Origin: Flavobacterium sp. ov086
GTDB taxonomy: Bacteria > Bacteroidota > Bacteroidia > Flavobacteriales > Flavobacteriaceae
NCBI RefSeq assembly: GCF_900187965.1
Contig: NZ_FZNL01000008.1
Coordinates: 147,149-211,148 of the forward strand
Direction: 5' to 3'
DNA length: 64,000 nt
A program made the translations under genes and the position numbers. Positions 35,462 through 44,599 of this stretch are shown here, piece after piece (position 1 is the stretch's first letter; every line of letters begins with the position of its first letter). The notes under the pieces are model-generated. The model was not told the DNA's origin. It made no database searches and was given only the letters and a program-made list of their open reading frames with translations.

Positions 35462-37641
35462 CATTCTCCTAGTTCTAACTGATTCTGAATCAACTCAAAA
35501 TATTTTCCTTTATTTTTTATTAATTCATTGTGATTTCCTATTTCAATAATTTCTCCATTATCTAATACCACTATTTGATCGGCATTTTTTACTGTAGATA
35601 ATCTATGAGCCACTACAATCATTGTTTTATTTTTAAAAAACCTATCGATATTTTCAACAATAATTCTTTCATTTTTTGCATCTAATGAATTTGTGGCTTC
35701 ATCAAAAAACAAATAATCCGGATTTTTATAAATAGCTCTTGCGATTAATATTCGCTGACGTTGTCCATGACTTATACCAATGCCTTCTGTGCCAATGAGC
35801 GTATTTAATTTAAGTGGTAATTTTTCTATAAAATCACCAATATTTGAAAGTTTAACTGCGTTGAGCAATTTTTCTTGATTTGCATTTTCTTCTAAGGAAA
35901 TATTATATGAAATAGTATCTGAAAACACAAAACTATCCTGTAAGATTACGCCACATTTATTCCTCCATAATTTATTGTCAATTTCCTCTAAAGCAGTTTC
36001 GTTTAAAAGTAAATTACCTTCTTGTGGTTTATAAAATTTAAGGAGCAGTTTTAAAAGTGTAGTCTTTCCGCTGCCACTTACGCCAACAATTGCTGTGGTT
36101 TTTCCTTGTGGAATTTTTAGCGTTATGTTTTTTAAAATATAATTGGAGTTATCATAAGAAAAACCCAGATTTTCTATATTGATATCTTGTATTTCATTTA
36201 ATTCTAAAACTCGGCTTTTATTCTCTTCATCTGGTTTATTATGAATCTCATTTAATCTTTCAAAACTTACTTTTACCAATTGATACTGCATCACAAAATT
36301 TATCAATTGACTAATAGGAACGTTTAATCCGCCTATTATATACATAATTGCCAACATACTACCAATAGTCAGAGTTCCGTTCATTACAGCAATTGCAGAA
36401 ACAAATACGACTAATATGTTTTGAAGAAAACTGATAAACCTATAACTCTCGTATCGCTGATTAATTTTAAGTTTATCAATATTATTTAAATAGATATTTG
36501 TTTGTATTTTCTGCCATTCATTACGTTTGCTTTCTTCCAAATTATTTAATTTGATTTCATGCATTGAATTAATTAGCTCGTAAATCTTATTTTGATCTTT
36601 AGCGTCTAATGAAAAGGTTTTTTTGTCTAAAATTTTAATTTTCTTTAAAAAACTAAATATCCATAATAGCTCTAATGTGGTACAAATACAGATAATTAGA
36701 AAAATATTTAAATTAAAATATAGTAATACGAAGGAATAAATTATGATGGTAAAAATGGAAAAAACAGTTTGAATAAGGTCTTTTGACAAAAAACCTTCAA
36801 TCCTTTTGTGATCATTAATTCGTTGCGTTAAATCTCCAATATTTTTGCTATTGAAAAATTTAAGCGGCAACTTCATTAATTTAATAAGGAAATCAGAAAT
36901 TATAGATAAACTTATCCTGCTGCTAATATGAATAAACAGCCATGATCGATAAAATTCTAAACTGACTCTACTAATAAATAAGGTAATTTGAGCGAATAAA
37001 ATTAAATAAATAAAAGAGATGTTTTTTTGACCTACACCTTTATCTATAATTTTTTGGGTGAAAAACGGAAAAACAAGCTCAATACAAGAAGACACAAGTA
37101 GTGTAAGAGCAATTAAGAACAATTGTCTTTTATGTTTCTTTAAATATTGGGTTACATACTGTAAATTGCCTCGTGTTTGTTTTCCGGAATTGCTTGTATT
37201 TTCATTATTATCTGTAGACTCCAGTAATAGGGCCACACCTTCTTCTTGATTTTGTGACCAGCCTTTTATGAATTCATCCTTTGTATAAATAGCTTTACCA
37301 AATTCAGGATCTGCAACATGAACTTTATCATCAGTAATGTTATATACTACTATAAAATGATTTTGATTCCAATATGCGATAAAAGGAACAGGAGCATTAT
37401 TCACCAAAGAATTATAATCTGTTTTGGCAATCAAAGTACTAAAACCCAAAGACGATGCAAAAAGTTCTAGCTTACTTAGTGATATTCCATTGTATTGAAG
37501 ATCATCACTATAATTTTCATCATTATATGCTTTACCATAATAATCACTAATCATTCGCATACAAGCGAATCCACAATCTGTACTTGAGAGTTGATAATAA
37601 AAGGGAAATCTTTTTAAGCGAAACCATTTTTTATTAAACAT
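35461..37641 (-). CDS. peptidase-containing ABC exporter (C39 type, PCAT)
   Basis: A 726-residue protein. An N-terminal C39 peptidase has Q17 and the catalytic C23 (QLSSTDCGFACM), with the His in NQNHFIVVYNI and the Asp in VHVADPEFGK. Then come six membrane segments and an ABC ATPase (Walker A GVSGSGKTT near 515; ABC signature ISHGQ, one residue off LSGGQ; Walker B LFFDEA). These exporters cut double-glycine-type leaders and export the core. The start overlaps the HExxH gene by 28 bases. The 52-residue peptide at 39968-40126 is the likely cargo. Confidence 0.93.
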   Translation of the reverse strand: MFNKKWFRLKRFPFYYQLSSTDCGFACMRMISDYYGKAYNDENYSDDLQYNGISLSKLELFASSLGFSTLIAKTDYNSLVNNAPVPFIAYWNQNHFIVVYNITDDKVHVADPEFGKAIYTKDEFIKGWSQNQEEGVALLLESTDNNENTSNSGKQTRGNLQYVTQYLKKHKRQLFLIALTLLVSSCIELVFPFFTQKIIDKGVGQKNISFIYLILFAQITLFISRVSLEFYRSWLFIHISSRISLSIISDFLIKLMKLPLKFFNSKNIGDLTQRINDHKRIEGFLSKDLIQTVFSIFTIIIYSFVLLYFNLNIFLIICICTTLELLWIFSFLKKIKILDKKTFSLDAKDQNKIYELINSMHEIKLNNLEESKRNEWQKIQTNIYLNNIDKLKINQRYESYRFISFLQNILVVFVSAIAVMNGTLTIGSMLAIMYIIGGLNVPISQLINFVMQYQLVKVSFERLNEIHNKPDEENKSRVLELNEIQDINIENLGFSYDNSNYILKNITLKIPQGKTTAIVGVSGSGKTTLLKLLLKFYKPQEGNLLLNETALEEIDNKLWRNKCGVILQDSFVFSDTISYNISLEENANQEKLLNAVKLSNIGDFIEKLPLKLNTLIGTEGIGISHGQRQRILIARAIYKNPDYLFFDEATNSLDAKNERIIVENIDRFFKNKTMIVVAHRLSTVKNADQIVVLDNGEIIEIGNHNELIKNKGKYFELIQNQLELGE

Positions 37642-38678
37642 AATTCTGTAAATGTTTTTTCATTTAAAATTTCTTTATAAGGATTAAGATCAAGAAGCAA
37701 GAAACCTTTACTGATTAATTTTAATCTATCCGCTCTATAAGTTTCAGATATTGAATGCCCATACTTTTCCCAAAAATTATACAAACCGTACCAAACATAA
37801 ATTGCCTGAACAAGATTTCTTATTGTTATAAAATTATTTGACCAGGGAGAAACTACGGTTCTTCCTATTTCATTAGATAATTCTCTACCAGGCTGCCAAA
37901 CATTAAGCTCATCAATCATATATAATAATCCATGAATTGCTTCATGAACTAATGCATCTACAATCACACTTTCTTCGACAGTATGCCCATTGCAAATAAC
38001 AATTCGTCCAATAAAACCGCCATCTGATCCGGATGTAAAAAGGGTTTCTTTTGCAGGAATTTTTCTTAATAGTATTGTGTAGATATTTTTTCGAATCAAA
38101 CATTTTACAATGGGATCAAAACGATCATATATCTCACTTAAATTATCGGTTAATTCTTCCGCTTCAGAATAATCATATGTTGTCGATAACCATTCTTTAG
38201 GCATATGTTCTTCATCAATTCTATTATATACACTGAAACAATCGACAGGAATTTTTGTATCTGACAAATATGGGGTTGAAAAAGTATCAAAATTATCATC
38301 TCCAGCATGGCTGATAAAGAACGATCCGTCTAACGCCCAAGAACTATCAGAATACTCTGCGTAGTCAAATTTCTTCTTTAACTTTGCAGCTTCCATCTCC
38401 ATCGCATAAGCAAAAAACACTTTTAATTGGTCAAGCTCGTAATCATTTTTCCATAACAGCTTATTTATAACCTCAGGAGTTTGTAATAAATGTTTTTTCT
38501 GTTTAGCATTTAGCTTACTATACTCTTCTTCTAAATTATTTTCTTTAATAAATTTAGAAAAAAGATCTTTTACAAAATGATTAAATTTATTTTCTACAGT
38601 TGTAAAAATATCACAACTTTCATCTGAAAATAGTAACGCATGACGTGCAAGAGATATATTTAGTGATTGATCTTCCAT
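37614..38678 (-). CDS. HExxH-motif protein of radical-SAM peptide loci
   Basis: A 354-residue protein with H245-E-A-I-H249 (ALVHEAIHGLLYMID), a zinc/metal-type motif, in the position of the HExxH-motif family that accompanies radical SAM peptide maturases (FxsB-type loci). Relatives have been proposed as peptide beta-hydroxylases rather than proteases. It lies 23 bases after the radical SAM gene and overlaps the exporter gene by 28 bases, so it belongs to the modification unit. Confidence 0.8.
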   Translation of the reverse strand: MEDQSLNISLARHALLFSDESCDIFTTVENKFNHFVKDLFSKFIKENNLEEEYSKLNAKQKKHLLQTPEVINKLLWKNDYELDQLKVFFAYAMEMEAAKLKKKFDYAEYSDSSWALDGSFFISHAGDDNFDTFSTPYLSDTKIPVDCFSVYNRIDEEHMPKEWLSTTYDYSEAEELTDNLSEIYDRFDPIVKCLIRKNIYTILLRKIPAKETLFTSGSDGGFIGRIVICNGHTVEESVIVDALVHEAIHGLLYMIDELNVWQPGRELSNEIGRTVVSPWSNNFITIRNLVQAIYVWYGLYNFWEKYGHSISETYRADRLKLISKGFLLLDLNPYKEILNEKTFTELCLIKNGFA

Positions 38679-38701
38679 ATTAATTAGCTTGTACTTTCTG
38701 T

Positions 38702-39913
38702 TTAGCTTATACTTTCTGTTTCTTTTCCGTAATCTAATTTTGTAATCATAGTATCTCGTATGACTTCCTCAGGTAAATTTGACACAATACTGTTTTGTAT
38801 ATGAACGATTAATTTCATAAGGTTGGAGCAGTAAATACTAGGATTGTCAAAACTTTTATCATGAGAATAACGGTGAGGTAAATATCCTCCACCACATATT
38901 TCCTTAACATTGCATTTTTCACATTTAGGAGACAAATTCTTATGACTCAACTGATATGTCTTTGCCAAAGGAGTTTGTAAAGCGTCATCAAAGCTTGTAA
39001 CTTTTACATTTGAATTTCCTTTTGTAAAGCCGTCTCCACATATTTTTAAAACATCCAATGATTCTATATCTCCGTTTGTTTCGATTACAAGAACATCAGT
39101 ATTTTTATTACCCATACTATCCGCTGATACATCATAACCTAAAACACTTAGCATTATTCTTTCGAAATAGCCAATTTTCAAATTATTTGTAGTATCGTTG
39201 AACCATAAATCAAAGATTTTTATCATCCAATCGGCATGCAGAGTTGTATTGTTCTGTAAATCTAATGCCAATTTTTCAGGTATATTCTCATAGTTCCCAT
39301 CTGATAATAAAATATCAACAGAAGATATATTTAGAGAGAGATACATATCATAAAGCATTTCCGGCTCAATATCTATATTAATAACCGAAAGTACTCCTAC
39401 CGGTACATTTGAATGTTCATTGGCAAGTTTAATTCCTTTAACGATATCATGATAAGATCCTTTTCCGGAATGATATATGCGATACATATCATTGTATAAT
39501 TCGGGACCGTCAATACTGATTCCAATAGAAATTCTTAATCTATTAAATAACTCACACCATTCTTCCGTAAGAAGAACACCGTTAGTTTGCATAGTAAATC
39601 TCAACTTAATATCAGTGTCTTCAAGGATTTGTTTTGATGTTGCAACTAGGTTTTCGTAAAAACTTTTTGGTGCCAACAACGGTTCTCCCCCATGAATTAT
39701 AAAGGTAAAACTTTTAATATCATGTTCTAAACAATGCTCTTTTATTCTGTATATAAGAGATTCAACAACCTCAGAACTCATAACTTTTGGCTGAGTCAGA
39801 TATGTTTTATCTCCTTGATTGTAAACATAGCAATATGTACAATTCAAATTACATCTACTTGCAACTTTTACTACTGCAAAACGACATTTTAGATTATCAG
39901 TATTTTTTGGCAT
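38702..39913 (-). CDS. FxsB-like radical SAM/SPASM peptide maturase
   Basis: A 403-residue enzyme. C21, C25 and C28 (CNLNCTYC) hold the radical SAM cluster; HGGEPLL, SIGISIDGP and the C-terminal CEKCNVKEICGGGYLPHRYS with NPSIYC are typical of the FxsB/cyclophane-forming group. Such enzymes join an aromatic side chain to a nearby residue in the precursor. It starts 54 bases after the 52-residue peptide, the likely substrate. Confidence 0.9.
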   Translation of the reverse strand: MPKNTDNLKCRFAVVKVASRCNLNCTYCYVYNQGDKTYLTQPKVMSSEVVESLIYRIKEHCLEHDIKSFTFIIHGGEPLLAPKSFYENLVATSKQILEDTDIKLRFTMQTNGVLLTEEWCELFNRLRISIGISIDGPELYNDMYRIYHSGKGSYHDIVKGIKLANEHSNVPVGVLSVINIDIEPEMLYDMYLSLNISSVDILLSDGNYENIPEKLALDLQNNTTLHADWMIKIFDLWFNDTTNNLKIGYFERIMLSVLGYDVSADSMGNKNTDVLVIETNGDIESLDVLKICGDGFTKGNSNVKVTSFDDALQTPLAKTYQLSHKNLSPKCEKCNVKEICGGGYLPHRYSHDKSFDNPSIYCSNLMKLIVHIQNSIVSNLPEEVIRDTMITKLDYGKETESIS

Positions 39914-39931
39914 ATTTTTTTTATTTGGGAA

Positions 39932-39961
39932 GGAGGGAGTTAACCTAAATTAACTCCCTCC
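39932..39961 (-). terminator. perfect hairpin between precursor peptide and radical SAM gene
   Basis: GGAGGGAGTTAA (39932-39943) and its inverse (39950-39961) form a 12-base stem with a six-base loop. No T run follows on the minus strand, so it is more likely an attenuator or a stabiliser of the upstream peptide transcript than a complete terminator. Confidence 0.75.
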
Positions 39962-39967
39962 AAAGAA

Positions 39968-40126
39968 TTAATTTTCTACTGATCTTTCCCAAGTAGATCT
40001 AGAGAATGAAGGCACGGATTTCGCTCCTGATAAATCCACGATATCTTTTAATCTGTTATTTTGAAATAACGATAAAGATTTAGTAAGTACTTCTTGGTCT
40101 TTTTTTGAAAATTTTGTCTTTTTCAT
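39968..40126 (-). CDS. 52-residue precursor peptide with double-Gly-type leader
   Basis: MKKTKFSKKDQEVLTKSLSL is a charged helical leader; it continues LKDIVDLSGA, with hydrophobic residues at -4, -7 and -12 before a GA pair, as in leaders cut by C39 peptidases. The presumed core KSVPSFSRSTWERSVEN (17 residues) has two aromatic-x-x-type sites, F-S-R and W-E-R, where a three-residue cyclophane could form. Position directly ahead of the radical SAM gene, a precursor-sized gene and the hairpin after it support the call. Confidence 0.8.
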   Translation of the reverse strand: MKKTKFSKKDQEVLTKSLSLFQNNRLKDIVDLSGAKSVPSFSRSTWERSVEN

Positions 40127-40196
40127 GATAAAAATTGTTTAATGGTTTTAGTTAATCAAAGTTTTAACACATTAGATCCGAGTTGGTGTATCCTTG

Positions 40197-40204
40197 CAAG
40201 TATA
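40197..40204 (-). promoter_or_regulatory. candidate promoter of the 52-residue peptide gene
   Basis: The minus strand reads TATACTTG, one base off TAnnTTTG, about 70 bases before the ATG, with a TTG 22 bases upstream. Weak but the best match in the 140-base gap. Confidence 0.35.
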
Positions 40205-40265
40205 TTTTTGACATTTTTCTTTTGCACAACCTGGCACAAACTACTTCATGTTTAAATTGATCGTA

Positions 40266-42665
40266 TTAATTGGTTCTCTTCTTCTCTTCCTCATTGCTTA
40301 ATTTTTTCTTTTGAGCTTTTATTGATTTTCCAAAATTCCAAACCAGCGATACTCTGACTTTTTGCGAGTCGCGATAATCATAATTTTCCTGTCTTATACC
40401 ATTCACGGATTGAGTAAAGGTTTTCTTTTGAGTTCTAAATACATCCAAAAAATTGACAGATGTCTGAAGCTTATTTTTAAGAAATAAAAATGTGAAGCCC
40501 ATATCAAAATAATAAAAACCAGATATTCTATAACTTCCCGCAATTGAAGGGGATTTACCGGTAAAGTTCAATTCTGACTTAATGGTTTTAGCTTTGTTTA
40601 AAGTAAAAACATTCGTCGAATTAAAAGAATAAGTCCAACTATCAATATTAGGAAGGACATTTGTAATATCTGAAGTCGTTTGGGAATAGTAAACATTTAA
40701 TTGATTATTGCTTTCCCACCACTTCCATTTATTAAAAGTGTAACTCTCGACCCATCCAATACTTTTTTCTGTAAAAAAATTAATAGGTCTTACAATTTGA
40801 GTAATGGAACCTGCCGAAACAAAAGCTACCTCATCAAAACCATTTTTTAAATAATAAGCATAAACAGAACTATAAAGATTTTTATAGGTATGCGACAATT
40901 CAATATTATCCGTAAAATAAGGTTGTAAAAAAGGGTTTCCCTCTGTATAATTAAATGAGGAAGTATAGAATCTAAATGGATTTAACTTTGAAAAAGCCGG
41001 TCTGTCGATCCTTCTATTATAATTAAACCCGAAAGTGCTGTTTTCAGACAATTTGTATGTTAAATATAAAGTAGGAAAAAGTTTTAAATACTTATTTACG
41101 TTTGTCTGGTTAAGTGTTTCAGAGAAACCTTTTGTTTGTGTATTTTCTGCCCTTAAACCCAACTGTAAGTCCCATTTTTTTGACAAGGTTTTACTTCCAG
41201 ACACATAAAGAGCTTGAGTGTTCTCATTATAATCAAAAATATTACTTTTTGAAGGCTCAAAAGTTGGAAATAAATTTGTTGTGTTATAATAGGAAACAGT
41301 ACTGCTATTATCAATAAAAGAAACTTTTCCTCCCAAAGAAAGATTTACCCATTTCAACGGCAACTCATAATCAACTTTGGCAGAGTAGATATCAATATCC
41401 TGATTACTCAGGTTGTTTGCAGATGTATATCTGTTAGGAACATCAGCACCATCAGGTAAAAAAGTATTGGTACTAAAGTTATTATTCAAATGAGAAGAGT
41501 AATTAAAATAATCTACATCAACAGAGACTTGCCTGCCAGTACTATCGATCTTTGTTATTACATGAAAGTTTAGCGAATGTGTTTTTCTATCTATTTCCAG
41601 ACGAGAAGGAGTAACAATCAAAGAATCCAAAACAAAATTATTGTTTGTAATACTTGAAGTATTTAATCCCTTACGAATAGGTTTATTTGAAGCTCCCGAA
41701 TATTGTAATCCCATAGTTGTCTTTGAATTGATTTGGTAATCTAAAGTAGCTCCACCACTTAAATTATTTTGAAAACTTCTAACCTTGTTGGTTTCAAACC
41801 AAGTATATTTGGGATAATATATTGTATACTCCTGATATGGTGCAGTACTTCCGTTATTATAATTAATATTTGACGTAACTGTCAATTTATCCTTTTGATA
41901 ATTTAACCCGCCACCCAACGTCCCTAAGGGATACTTAGCCTGTGAATACGATGTTTTTAAATTACCGCTTATACTATTTTTTTTTGCCTTCTTCAATTTT
42001 ATATTTACAATTCCACTATTTCCTTCAGCATCATATTTTGCAGGCGGATTAGAAATTACTTCAATACTTTTGATGTTTCCCGAAGGAATTCCTTTAAGAA
42101 AACTTATCAAATCATCTCCTGAAAGCTTTATCAGCTTATCATCAATCATTACTGACATTCCGCTTTTACCAATCATAGAGATTTGATCCTCTTCTATTCT
42201 TATCCCCGGAGTCACTTTTAAAGCATCTGTTGCATCACCTCCAATAGCCGAGATAGAATTTTCGACATTAAAAACCAATCTGTCAACCTTTCTTTCTATA
42301 AGTTTCTTTTTAGAGAGAACGGTTACTTCCTGAAGTTGCTGCTGATTTTCGAATATTCTAATTACTCCCATATTTAAATCCTGATCTGCCTTTACTTTTT
42401 GTTTTTGCAACATTTTTCCAAATCCCTTTATCAGTATTAGATATTCTCCTTTATCAATTGTAGTTTTAAAATCTCCGTTTGCATCTGTCAACTCACTCTT
42501 TACAATGACAGAATCTTTATCTTGAAATTGAATTTCTACTAATTCTATTGGCTTATCGTTTTGATTTCTAATCTGCCCACTTATTTTTAGTTGTGAGAAA
42601 ATCTCATTCGGAAAAAAAATAATTAAAAAAAGTACTATTAAATATACTTTACCCATTTTTATCAT
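40266..42665 (-). CDS. outer-membrane beta-barrel protein with TonB-type plug
   Basis: A 799-residue protein: signal peptide (ends IFSQ), a carboxypeptidase-regulatory-like domain (about 25-110), a plug (DDLISFLKGIPSGNIKSIEVISNPPAKYDAEGNSG, about 180-230) and a barrel of the OMP_b-brl_3 type. It lies 140 bases before the 52-residue peptide on the same strand. It may be the outer-membrane port of the peptide locus or just a neighbour. Confidence 0.88.
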   Translation of the reverse strand: MIKMGKVYLIVLFLIIFFPNEIFSQLKISGQIRNQNDKPIELVEIQFQDKDSVIVKSELTDANGDFKTTIDKGEYLILIKGFGKMLQKQKVKADQDLNMGVIRIFENQQQLQEVTVLSKKKLIERKVDRLVFNVENSISAIGGDATDALKVTPGIRIEEDQISMIGKSGMSVMIDDKLIKLSGDDLISFLKGIPSGNIKSIEVISNPPAKYDAEGNSGIVNIKLKKAKKNSISGNLKTSYSQAKYPLGTLGGGLNYQKDKLTVTSNINYNNGSTAPYQEYTIYYPKYTWFETNKVRSFQNNLSGGATLDYQINSKTTMGLQYSGASNKPIRKGLNTSSITNNNFVLDSLIVTPSRLEIDRKTHSLNFHVITKIDSTGRQVSVDVDYFNYSSHLNNNFSTNTFLPDGADVPNRYTSANNLSNQDIDIYSAKVDYELPLKWVNLSLGGKVSFIDNSSTVSYYNTTNLFPTFEPSKSNIFDYNENTQALYVSGSKTLSKKWDLQLGLRAENTQTKGFSETLNQTNVNKYLKLFPTLYLTYKLSENSTFGFNYNRRIDRPAFSKLNPFRFYTSSFNYTEGNPFLQPYFTDNIELSHTYKNLYSSVYAYYLKNGFDEVAFVSAGSITQIVRPINFFTEKSIGWVESYTFNKWKWWESNNQLNVYYSQTTSDITNVLPNIDSWTYSFNSTNVFTLNKAKTIKSELNFTGKSPSIAGSYRISGFYYFDMGFTFLFLKNKLQTSVNFLDVFRTQKKTFTQSVNGIRQENYDYRDSQKVRVSLVWNFGKSIKAQKKKLSNEEEKKRTN

Positions 42666-43043
42666 ACTTTTATAAATAATTGAAAAAACTTGCCAACGTC
42701 TATAAAAGTTTAAATAATCTAATTTTACTTACTTTCATTATAATGCCAATTAGTTACGTAAAACATACGTATTATCTTAATCTTACTATATTATTTATAG
42801 TTTTTAACTTACTTTTAAACAAATTAACAGAATTTTATCTTACAAAAAATAAGTGAGATTGTTAATTTTATGTTAATTTTAAACAATCTCAACGTGGGCT
42901 TGATATCAGACCTTTAAAAATTTAGCAAATAATTTTTTATAGCTGAATTATTAGTGGACAAATTTGAAATAACAAATTATTTAAGAAGCAGAATCTTTAT
43001 ATTTGCAAACTCAAAAATAATTTAATGGTTAAAAACCAATCGC
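42666..43043. other. intergenic region with inverted repeat and plus-strand promoter
   Basis: No gene is seen in these 378 bases between divergent genes. TGAGATTGTT at 42854-42863 is the inverse of AACAATCTCA at 42882-42891, a possible operator or a weak terminator. An exact -7 box TATATTTG lies at 42998-43005, 38 bases before the methyltransferase ATG. Confidence 0.7.
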
Positions 43044-43571
43044 ATGTACGAAAAAACGTTTCCGAATAAAAGATTTAAACTTACCCTGGAGTTTTTGCAA
43101 AAACACGTTAAAACATCAGAAACCATTTTTGACTTTGGTGTTCCAAATCCGTTCTCTAAAATAATGGAAGAAAATGGTTATACCGTAAAAAACACAAAAG
43201 GTGAAGATTTAGACAACGATCAAACTGCTTTACAAACAGAAGAATATACTGTTTTTACTGCATTTGAAATTTTCGAACATTTATTAAATCCGTACACAAT
43301 TCTGGAAAATGTAAAATGTGATAAATTGTTAATTTCAATTCCGTTACGTCTATGGTTTTCTCCAGCATATCGCTCTAAAACAGATATGTGGGACAGACAT
43401 TACCATGAATTTGAAGATTGGCAACTGGACTGGCTTCTAGAAAAAACAGGCTGGAAAATAACCGATCGCCAAAAATTCACACATCCGGTAAAAAAAATCG
43501 GTTTCAGACCACTACTAAGATATTTCACTCCAAGATATTATATTGTTGTTGCAGAAAAAGTGAAAGCATAA
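43044..43571 (+). CDS. class I SAM-dependent methyltransferase
   Basis: A 175-residue protein. TIFDFGVPNPFSKIM and FTAFEIFEHLLNPYTILENV correspond to the SAM-binding and the E-x-x-E-H motifs of methyltransferase_11/23-type enzymes, and the last part (HEFEDWQLDWLLEKTGWKI) is usual for the sugar/lipid-type group. A glycosyltransferase follows at 43671, suggesting action on a glycan or lipid. Confidence 0.85.
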   Translation: MYEKTFPNKRFKLTLEFLQKHVKTSETIFDFGVPNPFSKIMEENGYTVKNTKGEDLDNDQTALQTEEYTVFTAFEIFEHLLNPYTILENVKCDKLLISIPLRLWFSPAYRSKTDMWDRHYHEFEDWQLDWLLEKTGWKITDRQKFTHPVKKIGFRPLLRYFTPRYYIVVAEKVKA

Positions 43572-43670
43572 ACAAATTCCAATATTTAAATTCCAAATTC
43601 CAATTTAAACCACTAATAGGTAAAAGTTAGGATTTGGAATTTAAAAAAATTGGGATTTAATTTAAAATTT

Positions 43671-44519
43671 ATGAGATATTACATCGTTATTCCCGCGCAC
43701 AACGAGCAAGATCTAATTGGCTTGACTTTACAATCTTTGGTTTCTCAAACTGTTTTACCTTCAAAAGTTGTTGTTGTAAATGACAATTCAACAGACAAAA
43801 CAGAAGAAATTGTTTTAGGTTTTGCAAAGGAAAATCCGTTTATTTCTGTTGTAAACAAAACTTCTGATGCGATACATATGCCGGGAAGTAAAGTGATTCA
43901 GGCTTTTCAGAAAGGTTATGAAACTTTGGATTCGGAATATGATATTATTGTAAAAATAGACGGTGATTTAATTTTTCCTTCAAACTATTTCGAAACTATT
44001 ATCAATCACTTTCAATCGGATCCAAAAATTGGAATGGTCGGCGGATTTTGTTATATCGAAAAAAATGGAGATTGGATTTTAGAAAATCTAACCGATAAAG
44101 ACCATATTCGTGGTGCATTGAAAGCGTATCGTGCAGCAACTTTCCAGCAAATTGGAGGTTTAAAACCAGCAATGGGTTGGGATACGGTAGACGAATTACT
44201 TTGTAAATACTATGATTGGAAAATCGTTACAGATTCTTCTTTACACGTAAAACATCTAAAACCAACTGGTGCTAATTACAATAAAACAGCACGTTATAAA
44301 CAAGGTGAAGCTTTTTATACCTTAGGATACGGGTTTTGGATTACTGCAATTGCATCGGCAAAATTGGCAATGATGAAGAAAAAACCTCTACTATTTTTTG
44401 ATTATATTAAAGGGTTTTGGAAAGCCAAAAAAGCAAAAACTCCTTTATTAGTTACCCCTGAACAAGCTAAATTTATTAGAAATTATCGTTTTGAAAAAAT
44501 GAAACAAAAGTTAATTTGA
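43671..44519 (+). CDS. family 2 glycosyltransferase
   Basis: A 282-residue enzyme: YYIVIPAHNEQDLIGLTL start, VVNDNSTDKTEEI, and the KIDGDLIFP DxD motif near residue 95. I choose ATG 43671; the ATG at 43650 only adds MGFNLKF. The C-terminal basic helices carry no obvious membrane anchor. It follows the methyltransferase after a gap of inverted-repeat bases (AATTCCAAATTCC type) and may act with it. Confidence 0.9.
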   Translation: MRYYIVIPAHNEQDLIGLTLQSLVSQTVLPSKVVVVNDNSTDKTEEIVLGFAKENPFISVVNKTSDAIHMPGSKVIQAFQKGYETLDSEYDIIVKIDGDLIFPSNYFETIINHFQSDPKIGMVGGFCYIEKNGDWILENLTDKDHIRGALKAYRAATFQQIGGLKPAMGWDTVDELLCKYYDWKIVTDSSLHVKHLKPTGANYNKTARYKQGEAFYTLGYGFWITAIASAKLAMMKKKPLLFFDYIKGFWKAKKAKTPLLVTPEQAKFIRNYRFEKMKQKLI

Positions 44520-44599
44520 TTCGGAAAACTACCGAAAAACTTTAACTCATAACCCAAAACTCATAACTTCTTTTTACCTTAGCCAATATTTGTAAAACT

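Noticed and set aside
35461..40126. Bacteriocin-type or prophage island interpretation
   Set aside because: No phage structural, integrase or lysis genes are seen, and precursor plus maturase plus exporter explains the locus better.
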